A model generated the notes under the pieces. It was not told the DNA's origin. It did not search any database and saw nothing but the letters and a program-made list of their open reading frames with translations. Positions 1-9,541 of a stretch of 64,000 nucleotides of DNA are shown in pieces (position 1 is the first letter of the stretch; the number at the start of each line of letters is the position of its first letter). The stretch covers positions 310,001 to 374,000 of the forward strand of contig NZ_JAUFQJ010000006.1 in the NCBI RefSeq assembly GCF_030409685.1, given 5' to 3'. Source of the DNA: Ferruginibacter paludis. Its GTDB lineage: Bacteria > Bacteroidota > Bacteroidia > Chitinophagales > Chitinophagaceae. The translations under genes and the position numbers were made by a program.

Positions 1-554
1 ACGTTCTCTTTATAATAGGTTTTATAATAGAGGGTCACTTCGTTCGCATATAAAGGGTCTTTCAGCAAAACGCTTGTCAGGTTTACGTTTGCGTCTATTT
101 TTTTCGTTTCGCTGCTAACATATTTTAAGTCGAGCGACATGTTGCCGTCAGCATGCGTTATCTGTACAGCCGGTTCGATCAGGTTCCATGTGCCAGCCGG
201 AGTGTAACAGGAATTATAAGTTGGTGCATTGTCACTTTTTAAATTATACTGGCTGGGTATGCCCTCATATTCTGTAGTGTTTGCAAGTTTGCTTCCAAAG
301 TAAATTACACCGAGGCGGCCTTCATTATCGGTCTGTAACACCATCGCATTTTTTTCTGTTTCAACGGGGATGGTTACAGTGGTTTGGGCTAAGGAGATAC
401 TGGTTGTAACAAATAATAAAAGCAATGTTGACCAGGCGACAGTACTACTATTAAACTTCTTTGGCGTCGCACTCTTGTACGGTATTAATTTTGTTGAACG
501 ATCGGATAAATGTTGATGAAACCATTCTTTATCTGTCATTTTTTTTGTTGGCAT
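1..554 (-). CDS. GH36-like alpha-galactosidase, N-terminal part (runs off left edge)
   Basis: 184 codons are visible, starting at ATG 554 (a second in-frame ATG is at 539). After a hydrophobic stretch ending in SISLAQ (a likely signal peptide cleavage region) comes a beta-rich segment with IPVETEKNAMVLQTDNEGRL and IYFGSKL, which resembles the N-terminal supersandwich domain of family 36 alpha-galactosidases. The catalytic domain lies outside the window, so substrate and activity are not testable here. Inferred role: periplasmic or surface removal of alpha-galactosyl groups, consistent with the SusCD genes further upstream on the same strand. Odd: the roughly 38 residues before the hydrophobic core are unusually long for a signal n-region, and residues about 23-34 are encoded by a degenerate copy of a repeat found elsewhere in this window. 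Confidence 0.6.
   Translation of the reverse strand, partial: MPTKKMTDKEWFHQHLSDRSTKLIPYKSATPKKFNSSTVAWSTLLLLFVTTSISLAQTTVTIPVETEKNAMVLQTDNEGRLGVIYFGSKLANTTEYEGIPSQYNLKSDNAPTYNSCYTPAGTWNLIEPAVQITHADGNMSLDLKYVSSETKKIDANVNLTSVLLKDPLYANEVTLYYKTYYKEN
453..487 (-). repeat. Degenerate partial copy of the ~72-bp dispersed repeat, inside a coding region
   Basis: The stretch containing GGCGTCGCACTCTTGTACGG aligns with the centre of the intergenic repeats at 36619-36690, 56717-56788 and 63526-63597, where the matching part reads TTGCRTCGCCCTCTTGTAYCG. It encodes part of the N-terminal extension of the GH36-like protein. Similarity is short (about 30 bases), so homology is probable rather than certain. 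Confidence 0.4.
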
Positions 555-893
555 AACCGATGTTATTTTTAGTATTGCAATTTCAATTTACGTGTTGCAA
601 TGTATCTCATTATTACTACTTTTCAATAGCTGCAATAAGAAAGAATTCAGGTTTGCTTTAACACAATAGAATTTTGTTTATCGCTCTATTTTTATTGTAC
701 TTTTATAAAAACAACCCTGATTTTCATCTTGGCTATATACTTACGCATAATGTTAACGCCCAGCCTGGTAAAAAGGATAAACTGCTGAATAGCGGTTGAC
801 TTTACATGTAGTGGCGAGGAACTGCGGATGCATTGTATGATTTTACCACATCAGCTATGTAATACAAACGATATTCATAGCATGGGATATTTT
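555..893. other. Intergenic gap without a gene
   Basis: 339 bases between the GH36-like start and the stop of the upstream FG-GAP gene. It is AT-rich. I see no TAnnTTTG box, strong hairpin or credible small ORF. It should contain the promoter or leader of the GH36-like gene if that gene is not co-transcribed with its upstream neighbour. Confidence 0.5.
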
Positions 894-3800
894 TTATTTG
901 TCCGGTTTAATTTTAAAACACTTTAAAGAGTCATTGTTAACTGCTGCTAAAACAAATTGGTGCTGATTTCTATTCGCAAATAGTTTTAAATTTTTCATAT
1001 CACCGCTTACAATAAATCCGCTTTGTGTTGGTTTTACAGATCTAAACCCACCCCTTCCATCACCTTTTAAAAACTGGCCATAAGACGCATCGTAACGACC
1101 TGTGGAACTTTCGGTTTGATATTCGTTACCGCCGAGCAGTAAATCAATATTACCATCGTGGTCTAAATCATTTGCAACAATGGCATTTACAGGTGCAAAC
1201 TGTGCTTCAAGCGGCAGTTGGTGCATTTTAAAATGACTGTTTCCAAGATTCTCAATCCACACAGTAGCGGTTGTTTCACATTTCAATACCAGCATATCTT
1301 TCTGATCAAAGATTTTAAACAACTCATCCATATTGATCACAGCATAGTCTTTATTCAAAAGATATTTCTTTTTTATGTACAGTACTTCTTCAGCAAACTG
1401 CGTTCTGTCAATAGCTGGAAAAAGCTCGTACAATCCTTTATCATTTTTTATGTAGTAGGCAGGAATAATATCTATTGATCCATTGGCATCTAAATCTTTT
1501 GCATACAACATCATCGGTCTTTCATGTGAGGCGTGGTACTTATTGTTGAGCCCCATATTGCCTGCGATAAAATCCAAGTCGCCATCTTTGTCAATATCAG
1601 CAGCCTGTAATGAACGCCACAGACCATTTGTGTTTGCAAGACCGGTATTCTCAGTAACCTCCTGTAACTTATTATTGATGTTTTTAAAGAACCGCACTGG
1701 CATCCATTCACCACATATTACAAGATCTGGTTTTTTATCGTCGTCCATATCCGACCAAACGGCACCGGTTATCATGCCAGGTTTTTCCAGTGCCGGGCAA
1801 ACTTCTTTTGTAACATCGGTAAATTTACCCGCATTGTTTTGAAGTATATAGCTGTGTGGAGATAAAGGATACAGCTCAGCTAAAATACGGCCGCCAATAA
1901 AAATATCCATGTCACCATCTGCATCATAATCCGCTACTGCAATTACCTGTGAGATGCCATTAACCCCCGCAGGTATGGCATCTTCCTCCAATAAAAATTT
2001 ACCATGCCCATCATTTTTATATAACTGGGGCCGGTTAGAAGTTGTACTGTTGCCAAACTCCAGGCTGCCTTCTGTAACAAGCAGATCAAGGTCTTTATCA
2101 CCATCTGCATCAAAGAATACAGCACTGGCATCTTCCATCATTTTTCCTGTCAGCAACAAAGGGCTGGAAGAAAACGTACCATTATTGTTTTGAATAAATA
2201 TTTTGCCAGACTGATATTTGCCCCCACCCACAAAAAAATCTGAAAGCCCATCTCCATTCACATCTCCAGTAGCCAAAGCTGGTCCTAACTGAGAATATTT
2301 TTGCGGCAGCAAACGCTGATTGGCATAATCAAAAAATGATAGTTCATTGTGCTTAAACTGAATATTCTGTTCTTTTGAAACATCTGCAAAAAGCGTTGGC
2401 AATGCTATGCTGTATGCAGGCAGTTGCTCCTGGGCATCTTTATAATCGATAGTAAGTGTCTGATTTGTTTTGATGTGTTTCAGCAACTGCACTTTGCTAT
2501 CAGGCCAAACAATTTTTAATGAATCAATTTCGGTTGCCTTACCTGCACCAAAGTGAAGCCTGTTATCCACGGAAGACATATAACCTCTTACAGGGTACTG
2601 CTCCAGAAATTGCACTGTTCCATTGGCATAAAGGGTTGCTTTTGCACCTATGCCTGACTTGTTTAGTTCGCTTCCTTTTAGCTGAAGGGTAAGAAAATTA
2701 TTGGTGCTGTCTTTAACTGTTTTCCTGATTTCATTTTTCCAGATAAAGGCTGGTTGGTTCATATTATTAGTTACCATGTCTAAATCGCCATCATTATCTA
2801 AATCTGCATACACTGCTCCATGAGAAATAGAAGGCACATCGATGCCGGCAGCTTCTGTTAGGTTACTAAAAGTAAGATCTCCGTTATTACGATAGAAATA
2901 GTTGTTTATTTTTATGCTCCCGTAATTTTCCAATTCCTTTCGTACTGATTGATTGTTATCAGTATTGACTGGCGGGCTGGTATTGCTTAAACTTCCATTT
3001 TTTTGTCCATTTTTGAAAAACAAGAAATCACTATTGGTCACATCTTTTGCAAGTCCATTGGTAATATGTATATCCTTCCATCCATCGTTGTCAAAATCTG
3101 CCATTAATATACTCCAGCTCCAGTCTGTTTCTGAAATTCCGGAGAGTTGGCCGATCTCACTGAAAAAAGGTTGTTTGCTGTTGTTAAATGTTGTGTTACC
3201 ATTGTTTAATTGCAGCATGTTCCGGATAAATTCTGGTTGATAACCACCCGTGGTTGTTGCCATTTCATATTGCTCGGGATTGCTACCGGAAAACATCGTT
3301 TTCTTTCTATAATTAGTTTCGGGCTGCATATCAAGCACGGCCATATCCGGTAGCGCATCATTATTGATATCCGCAGCATCCGCACCCATGCTATTAAAAC
3401 TCTGATGACGTATTGAGTTGGAAATGCAGTTGGTGAAACTGCCGTTTTTATTATTCAGCCATAACAGGTCGTTGCTTACAAAATCGTTGGCAACATATAT
3501 ATCAGGCCAGCCATCATTATTAAAATCACTGATTGATAAGCCAAGACCATATCCCATTTCCATTATGCCTGCCTGCTCAGATACATCTTTAAAAACAGGA
3601 TGATTTTTGCCTGGCGGAGTACCTTCATTTCTATACAATTTATCAGCAGCAACAAAAGAAGTCTTTCCATCCTGCATTATATTGTTGGGCTCCCTTTGAA
3701 ATGCCTTATGATTCATCAGATACATATCAAGATCCCCATCTTTGTCGTAATCAAAGAAAGCGGCCTGGGTTGAAAAGCCGGGATCATCTAACCCATACTC

Positions 3801-4286
3801 TCTGGCTTCTTCATCAAACTTCAAATTGCCCTTGTTGATAAAGAGAAGATTTTTCCTTTGTTCCGGATTGTGTGCATGTGATACACAAACATATATGTCA
3901 ATCAGTCCGTCATTATTGATGTCAACGACACTAACCCCTGTGCACCATTCATCTGTTTTCAACCCTGCACGTTCTGTTACATCTTCAAATTCAAAATTTC
4001 CTTTATTGATATAGAGTTTACTGCTAACCTGCCCCCCTGCAAAAAAAAGATCCTGCAGCCCATCATTGTTGAAATCTCCGGCACCAACACCAGCGCCAAT
4101 ATAGATGTACTGATCAATCAAAAAATTGACAGCATCATTTTCGGTGAGCTTGTTGTTGAAATCAATATTGGTGTGCGATGCGTTCATTAGAGTAAAATGA
4201 AAATCATCCGTGCCAGCTTTTTTAGTGCCGCAACTATACAATACAAAAGATAATAGTGCTGCAAAAACTGGTGTAGATAATTTCAT
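894..4286 (-). CDS. FG-GAP/VCBS-repeat lipoprotein with ASPIC/UnbV domain (CRTAC1-like)
   Basis: 1130 aa. A signal peptide with lipobox LYSC (Cys19) predicts outer-membrane or surface anchoring. The rest is many FG-GAP-type units with DxDxDG calcium-loop motifs such as DFNNDGLQD, DYDKDGDLD, DLDNDGDLD and DLDHDGNID, which form beta-propellers. Near residues 545-620 is an ASPIC/UnbV segment (GIGAKATLY, RGYMSSVDNRLHFGAG, DSLKIVWPDSK). The family is linked to adhesion or ligand binding; no enzymatic role is shown. It is a paralogue of the protein at 5940-9275, sharing architecture and the ending YDASYGQFLKGDGRGGF / YDANYGVLLKGDGKGHF. Its start is 237 bases downstream of the haloperoxidase stop, and a 12-bp perfect inverted repeat sits about 55 bases upstream, so it may have its own promoter. 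Confidence 0.9.
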   Translation of the reverse strand: MKLSTPVFAALLSFVLYSCGTKKAGTDDFHFTLMNASHTNIDFNNKLTENDAVNFLIDQYIYIGAGVGAGDFNNDGLQDLFFAGGQVSSKLYINKGNFEFEDVTERAGLKTDEWCTGVSVVDINNDGLIDIYVCVSHAHNPEQRKNLLFINKGNLKFDEEAREYGLDDPGFSTQAAFFDYDKDGDLDMYLMNHKAFQREPNNIMQDGKTSFVAADKLYRNEGTPPGKNHPVFKDVSEQAGIMEMGYGLGLSISDFNNDGWPDIYVANDFVSNDLLWLNNKNGSFTNCISNSIRHQSFNSMGADAADINNDALPDMAVLDMQPETNYRKKTMFSGSNPEQYEMATTTGGYQPEFIRNMLQLNNGNTTFNNSKQPFFSEIGQLSGISETDWSWSILMADFDNDGWKDIHITNGLAKDVTNSDFLFFKNGQKNGSLSNTSPPVNTDNNQSVRKELENYGSIKINNYFYRNNGDLTFSNLTEAAGIDVPSISHGAVYADLDNDGDLDMVTNNMNQPAFIWKNEIRKTVKDSTNNFLTLQLKGSELNKSGIGAKATLYANGTVQFLEQYPVRGYMSSVDNRLHFGAGKATEIDSLKIVWPDSKVQLLKHIKTNQTLTIDYKDAQEQLPAYSIALPTLFADVSKEQNIQFKHNELSFFDYANQRLLPQKYSQLGPALATGDVNGDGLSDFFVGGGKYQSGKIFIQNNNGTFSSSPLLLTGKMMEDASAVFFDADGDKDLDLLVTEGSLEFGNSTTSNRPQLYKNDGHGKFLLEEDAIPAGVNGISQVIAVADYDADGDMDIFIGGRILAELYPLSPHSYILQNNAGKFTDVTKEVCPALEKPGMITGAVWSDMDDDKKPDLVICGEWMPVRFFKNINNKLQEVTENTGLANTNGLWRSLQAADIDKDGDLDFIAGNMGLNNKYHASHERPMMLYAKDLDANGSIDIIPAYYIKNDKGLYELFPAIDRTQFAEEVLYIKKKYLLNKDYAVINMDELFKIFDQKDMLVLKCETTATVWIENLGNSHFKMHQLPLEAQFAPVNAIVANDLDHDGNIDLLLGGNEYQTESSTGRYDASYGQFLKGDGRGGFRSVKPTQSGFIVSGDMKNLKLFANRNQHQFVLAAVNNDSLKCFKIKPDK

Positions 4287-4341
4287 AATAATGGAAGCTC
4301 GGTTTTGCGGGATCGTTAAACAATAGCAATTGATATTTGAA

Positions 4342-4371
4342 ATAGTTTTAGTACCATTTTACTAAAACTAT
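4342..4371. promoter_or_regulatory. 12-bp perfect inverted repeat upstream of the FG-GAP gene
   Basis: ATAGTTTTAGTA, six bases (CCATTT), then TACTAAAACTAT. The arms are perfectly complementary. It lies 55 bases upstream of the ATG at 4286 on the minus strand. It lacks the GC content and U-tract of a terminator, so an operator for a dimeric regulator is more likely. No other copy was seen in the window. Confidence 0.5.
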
Positions 4372-4523
4372 CATTTTAATATTGAGTTTTTTTAGAGGCC
4401 TCATCTAACACTATTTGAATCTGCTGTTGCATTGCAACCAATAGCTATCGCCCTCAGACGCAAGGAACAATCAGAAATTACCAGATCCCCCGGCATTAAT
4501 TATATTAAAATAGATTTGCCCAA

Positions 4524-5888
4524 TTACTGATTAGTTAATTTCTTTAGAACCAGCTCCCCTACTTTTGTTCCCTGTTGTAAACCATTGGTAATGGCATCCA
4601 TGAAATGGATACCCCCGTAAAACCTTGATATAGCAGCCTCTTCAGCTGCCTGGTGAAATGATTCAAAATTTCTTGCTGGCAATCCATAGGCAACTTCCAC
4701 GCTGTCCCTGTAAGCAAAATGATCTCCAAAATAATGCGTCAGGATTACAGAAGATGCAGCAGAAGCTACGGAGTGCCCGCTCAGGTATTCGGGAAAAGGC
4801 GGGGTTTGCAATAACGGTTCCCATGTTGGGTCAATCAATTTTCTGATGGCAGTTTCCGGTCTTACCCGGTTGCTACGGTATTTTTCATCCCAGCAACAGA
4901 TAAAAGCATCCATCAGGCCGATTGATACGCTTGTATACACCTGCAGTGTTTCTTCAAAACTCTTTTTTGCCCTGGCACATGCAATGCCTGAAATGCCCAG
5001 CCAATGTGCTCCCGGTGATATCTTTTTTATGCCATACATAAGATGGCCTCCATCCTGCACGGCAAAGGGATTGCAATCCCAAAAAGATGCTATTACACGG
5101 TGATCTTCCGGTAAAATATTTTTCTCTTTATAAACAGCTTCTGCCAAAGCATAGAAGGGAGATCCTTTTACGCCGCTATATGCTACCGGCTGTAATGGTT
5201 TAAACTGGCTGGCCGAGTCCAATGCAAATGGCCGCACTGTATTAAAGTAAGGTTCTACCGCTCCCATAAATGCCGGAGGTGTTGGATACCAATACCCGTC
5301 TCCTTTAGCAGGCGTATACCTTGATAAATTGCTGATTTTATTATACCCGTCTGCCTTTGCATAAGCCAGTATTTGCTGACTCACAGACATGGCATAATTT
5401 GTTGAATTGGTAATAACAGCTTCATCGATGCCTGTTTTACGGCATGAATCAAGGAAATCTTTTTCAAAGGCCGCCAGCAGTGGGCCGGATGGCTGCAGCT
5501 TTTTGGCAGTTTCCATCATTGCGATCAACGCACTTAATTGATTTGAATAAGGCTGCACAGGCACCGCCTTTTTTATAACGGGATACCCGTTTAATTTGCC
5601 GTACATCGATTTGAATGAGGGATTATATTGCGATACAACCTCGTAGCCAGCAAGACAGGTATACGAAAAAAAACGGGCAGCCAACGGCGGATTGGTAATA
5701 TCCTGGATCATAATATCCGTCATGGTGGTAATAATCTTGGCCTGATCGTTACTGCTAAAAACAGGTTGTTTTTTTTGAGTACAGGAGGGCAGAAAGGCAA
5801 TTAAAACCACAACGATAAATAAAAGAGGATTTAAAAAACGGTGCTTTTTTTTATAGAATAAATTCACAAATTGTTTTTTCATATTCAA
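4524..5888 (-). CDS. Vanadium-dependent haloperoxidase-type PAP2 superfamily lipoprotein
   Basis: 454 aa with lipobox LPSC (Cys36). All three vanadate/phosphate-binding motifs of the PAP2/haloperoxidase fold are present with the spacing seen in vanadium chloroperoxidase: K336-x6-R343-P344, S370-G371-H372, and R422-x5-H428. A Phe (F365) lies five residues before the Ser of SGH, the position taken by Phe397 in fungal chloroperoxidase. The family either oxidises halides with H2O2 or acts as an acid phosphatase; sequence alone does not separate these, but the length and K-x6-RP spacing favour haloperoxidase annotation. It lies 51 bases after the stop of the FG-GAP gene at 5940-9275, so the two are probably co-transcribed. 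Confidence 0.85.
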   Translation of the reverse strand: MNMKKQFVNLFYKKKHRFLNPLLFIVVVLIAFLPSCTQKKQPVFSSNDQAKIITTMTDIMIQDITNPPLAARFFSYTCLAGYEVVSQYNPSFKSMYGKLNGYPVIKKAVPVQPYSNQLSALIAMMETAKKLQPSGPLLAAFEKDFLDSCRKTGIDEAVITNSTNYAMSVSQQILAYAKADGYNKISNLSRYTPAKGDGYWYPTPPAFMGAVEPYFNTVRPFALDSASQFKPLQPVAYSGVKGSPFYALAEAVYKEKNILPEDHRVIASFWDCNPFAVQDGGHLMYGIKKISPGAHWLGISGIACARAKKSFEETLQVYTSVSIGLMDAFICCWDEKYRSNRVRPETAIRKLIDPTWEPLLQTPPFPEYLSGHSVASAASSVILTHYFGDHFAYRDSVEVAYGLPARNFESFHQAAEEAAISRFYGGIHFMDAITNGLQQGTKVGELVLKKLTNQ

Positions 5889-5939
5889 TCATTATAATAA
5901 TACAATAAACCGGGTATTCAACATTGTTTGTTTATCAAC

Positions 5940-8900
5940 TTACCTTGGCTGATATGCCTTTACCGGCTGCTGGTTGATGCCGAACAACAAAGTGTTGTTG
6001 ATACTGAGTACACTCCTAACATCTCCCCAGATATGAAACCCGGACTGTTGCTGGCTGATATAATTAAAATGCCCTTTTCCATCTCCTTTCAGCAATACGC
6101 CATAGTTGGCATCGTACTTACCAAAGCGTATGCGGGCCTGGTTGATATTTCCGCATAACAATAAATCCTGTTTGCCGTCTTTATCATAATCGATTGCATT
6201 GATTGTAAAGACGGGTGAGAACTGGGCCTGGATGGGGAGAGCCATTTTATGAAATTTACCATCTGCTCCGCCTTCAAAATAAGCCGTAGCAAGATCATTT
6301 GCCTTAAGATGTTTTGCATCTTTCAATTCATCTGCAGAAAAAATATCCTTCAAAGTTGTATTAGCATAAGATTTGTAATCGGTAAATCTTGGGCGCATGA
6401 TACTCATTTGTTCCAGCAATTCATCGCGGGTTACATAAGGATAAGATTTGTGCTGAATAGAAAAGCAAAGTATAGGATCTACTGATCCGTTGTTGTCAAA
6501 ATCTTTATAAAACATTTCAGCGGGTTCAGCATCACTTACTTTACACTGCGTGTTTAAACCCATATTGCCAATTACCAAATCGGGTATGCTATCGCCGTTT
6601 AAATCTGTTACCAGCAATTTGTTCCACCAGCCACTATATTCCTTATCGAAATAGGTAGTTGTTTTATTTTCCAACTTTCCGTTTGCATTTATAAAAACAG
6701 TCACCGGCATCCATTCACCCACAACAATCAGGTCCATTTTTTTGTCATGGTTAATGTCCAGCCAGGCCGCATCCGTTATCATGCCGACATTTTTTAATTG
6801 CGGTGCAAGTGCATCAATTTTATCTGTAAAGTTTCCTTTGCCATCGTTGATCAGCAAATAGCTTTGTGGTGTTTCCGGGTATTGACCAGGGATATCCCTG
6901 CCACCTACAAAAAGATCTATAAAGCCATCGCCGTTTACATCCGCTGCACGTACGCAACTCTTACTACCCTTCATTTCCGGTAATGCATTACCGGCTTTTG
7001 TGAAGTTTCCTTTTCCATCATTCAGGTAAAGTCGGTCCTGCAATAAAGCATCACCCGCTGTGTAATTATGATACCCGCCGGCTGCAACATATAAATCCTT
7101 AAAGCCATCATTATTCACATCAACAAACAATGCGTCTGCATCTTCACCCAAACTATCAGCTGCAAATACCGACGGCAATTTTTGAGTAAACTGTCCGCCT
7201 TTTTGCTGGATATAAAGTGCTCCCGGCTTTCCACTTCCTCCGCCTGCAAATATATCTTCCAGGCCATCGCCGTTTACATCTCCCTTAACCATACAGGGAC
7301 CATTAAACGATAAGGGATTTACCAACAGTGTCTGCCGTTTAAAATCGTTGATCTGATTTGTTGCATTGACATATTTTACAGGACTGTTAACTTCTTTAAA
7401 TATTGGCTTTACTGGTGCCGGTATTTTATAATGCAGTGTTGCATCAATCTCTTTTAGGGTAAGCAGCTGGTCTGCCTTCACATTGGTCAGCAGTTGCTCT
7501 TTACCGCCAAGCCAAACAATGCGCAGCGAGTCAATCAGCGTTTCTTTGCCTAATCCAAAATGCAATACAGGCGACACCGTAGATTGAAATCCACGGGCTG
7601 GCATTTGCTCCAGGTACTGCTTGTTGTTTTTTTGATAAATGGTTACGGTTGCGCCGTAGCCATCGGTGTTTTTATCTGCACCGGTTAATTTAATTTGCAG
7701 ATAGTGATTCTGCGTTTGCTTCTCGCCGTTATTGCGATAGATAAAAGCAGGCGTATTAATGTTGTTTACGATCAGGTCAAGATCACCGTCATTATCAAGG
7801 TCTGCATAGGCAGCACCATTACTACTGGAAGGCACGGTCAAGCCCCACTGTTTACCTGCATCACTAAAGGTTAAATCGCCTTTGTTTTGAAATGTATAAT
7901 TAATGACGTTAGAGGATGACATTTTACTGATAATATCCAATACTTCTTCTTTTTTCAGCCGTCCTTTTTTTTGAATAAAATCGTATTTGTATTTCAAAAA
8001 ATCCATGTTGGTAAAATCCCTCAGGTAGCCGTTGCTGACATACAAATCTTTCCAGCCATCATTGTCAAGATCTGCAAATAAGGGAGCCCAGCTCCAGTCG
8101 GTATTGGATACACCTGCTAACTGGCCTATCTCGCTAAAGGTACCATCCCCATTATTTAACTGCAGCATATTGCGCATGTACTGGTGATGAAATCCCCTGC
8201 GCAAGCCCAGCTCAAATTTTTCATAATTGTCAGGAGAGAATAATAGTTTCTGCCGCATGTTATCTTCCGGCAACATGTCAAGCGTGAAAATATCCGGAAG
8301 CCCGTCGTTGTTGATATCGCATACACTGTTGCCCATCGAAAACAAACTGATATGCCCCATGGCGGAAATAAGCTGATCAGTGAAAGTGCCATTTTTATTA
8401 TTAATGTACAGGTAGTCCGGTACTCCGTAATCGTTGGAAATATAAAGGTCGGGCCACCCATCTAAATTAATATCGGCAATGCCCGCGCCAAGTCCGTAAC
8501 TAAGCGCTGAACTGCTCAATCCGGCTTGCGTGGTGATATCCACAAAATGGTTGTTATCATTTTTAAACAGCTTTACACCGGTGTTATTATCTCTTTTTGC
8601 AAGTATGGCTGCGGTGCTGGTTTCATCCAGCAAGGGTAAGTTGTCGGGATTATGACTTAACAAAAACATGTCCAAATCGCCATCGCGGTCATAATCAAAA
8701 AAGTAAGCCTGGGTACTGTAACCGGTATCTGCCAGGCCAAATTGTGCAGCTTGTTCTGCAAATTTCGGACTGCCACTTGCATCGTTACCGGTATTGATAA
8801 ACAGTTGATTGGCCCTTTTAAAAGAGGGCATTTTGCCAGAATAACAAACATAGATATCCGTTTTGCCATCTCCATTTACATCCGCCATTGTTACACCTGT

Positions 8901-9275
8901 TTTCCAGGGACCGGGCCTTGACTGTGCGTTGGCAGCAACTGTAATATCCTGGAACTGCAAGCCGCCTTTGTTGAGGTATAATTTATTATCACCAAGATTA
9001 CTTGAAAAGTAGATATCCTGCAGACCGTCATTGTTAACGTCACCAACAGCAACACCACCACCGTTGTAAAAATACTCGTAGAGCAGTACGTTGGTGTTTA
9101 AGCCTTCTGTAAGCTGGTTGGTGAAATCAACATGTGTATTTTCAGGCGGTAATAAACTAAAAAGATGAGCCGAATCGGAACCAGCAGTTGCGGTGGAAGT
9201 TTCATTATTGCGGCAGGCATTTATCATCAATGCAAGTGAGGCAATGATGCAGGTTCTAATAATATTTGCGTTCAA
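5940..9275 (-). CDS. FG-GAP/VCBS-repeat lipoprotein with ASPIC/UnbV domain (second paralogue)
   Basis: 1111 aa with lipobox INAC (Cys21). It carries repeated calcium-loop motifs (DVNNDGLQD, DYDRDGDLD, DLDNDGDLD, DINHDKKMD, DYDKDGKQD) and a central ASPIC/UnbV segment (DGYGATVTIYQ, RGFQSTVSPVLHFGLG, DSLRIVWLGG). Architecture and length match the paralogue at 894-4286, and both frame the haloperoxidase-like gene. A -7-like box (TATTTTTG on the minus strand, 9327-9320) lies about 45 bases upstream, and a strong terminator separates it from susD, so it probably begins its own transcription unit. Expected location is the cell surface; the ligand is unknown. Confidence 0.9.
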   Translation of the reverse strand: MNANIIRTCIIASLALMINACRNNETSTATAGSDSAHLFSLLPPENTHVDFTNQLTEGLNTNVLLYEYFYNGGGVAVGDVNNDGLQDIYFSSNLGDNKLYLNKGGLQFQDITVAANAQSRPGPWKTGVTMADVNGDGKTDIYVCYSGKMPSFKRANQLFINTGNDASGSPKFAEQAAQFGLADTGYSTQAYFFDYDRDGDLDMFLLSHNPDNLPLLDETSTAAILAKRDNNTGVKLFKNDNNHFVDITTQAGLSSSALSYGLGAGIADINLDGWPDLYISNDYGVPDYLYINNKNGTFTDQLISAMGHISLFSMGNSVCDINNDGLPDIFTLDMLPEDNMRQKLLFSPDNYEKFELGLRRGFHHQYMRNMLQLNNGDGTFSEIGQLAGVSNTDWSWAPLFADLDNDGWKDLYVSNGYLRDFTNMDFLKYKYDFIQKKGRLKKEEVLDIISKMSSSNVINYTFQNKGDLTFSDAGKQWGLTVPSSSNGAAYADLDNDGDLDLIVNNINTPAFIYRNNGEKQTQNHYLQIKLTGADKNTDGYGATVTIYQKNNKQYLEQMPARGFQSTVSPVLHFGLGKETLIDSLRIVWLGGKEQLLTNVKADQLLTLKEIDATLHYKIPAPVKPIFKEVNSPVKYVNATNQINDFKRQTLLVNPLSFNGPCMVKGDVNGDGLEDIFAGGGSGKPGALYIQQKGGQFTQKLPSVFAADSLGEDADALFVDVNNDGFKDLYVAAGGYHNYTAGDALLQDRLYLNDGKGNFTKAGNALPEMKGSKSCVRAADVNGDGFIDLFVGGRDIPGQYPETPQSYLLINDGKGNFTDKIDALAPQLKNVGMITDAAWLDINHDKKMDLIVVGEWMPVTVFINANGKLENKTTTYFDKEYSGWWNKLLVTDLNGDSIPDLVIGNMGLNTQCKVSDAEPAEMFYKDFDNNGSVDPILCFSIQHKSYPYVTRDELLEQMSIMRPRFTDYKSYANTTLKDIFSADELKDAKHLKANDLATAYFEGGADGKFHKMALPIQAQFSPVFTINAIDYDKDGKQDLLLCGNINQARIRFGKYDANYGVLLKGDGKGHFNYISQQQSGFHIWGDVRSVLSINNTLLFGINQQPVKAYQPR

Positions 9276-9541
9276 TTGGACTGGTATTTTAATTTAAAAA
9301 ATCAACAAAAGTGTAGCTTCAAAAATAGCTTTTATTTTGCACTATGCAGCGACAAACCAGCATAAAATAGAAGCTGATAAAAAATTACTGGCAGTTAAAA
9401 ACAGCATGATTATAATATGAAAGTAGGCATCTTTTTATATGTTTATATCATTACCGGATTTATTAACGACGGATTAATTTTAATCCCCGCCAATTGCAGC
9501 AGCTTTTCGTAAAATGCAAGCGACTTATCTGATTAATATAT
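9276..9541. promoter_or_regulatory. Intergenic region with a putative minus-strand promoter
   Basis: Between the second FG-GAP gene and the susD terminator. On the minus strand TATTTTTG (9327-9320) matches the Bacteroidota -7 consensus TAnnTTTG and would give a leader of roughly 40 bases. A TTTG lies further upstream (9356-9353) but its 25-base spacing is longer than usual. Nothing else recognisable is present. Confidence 0.4.
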
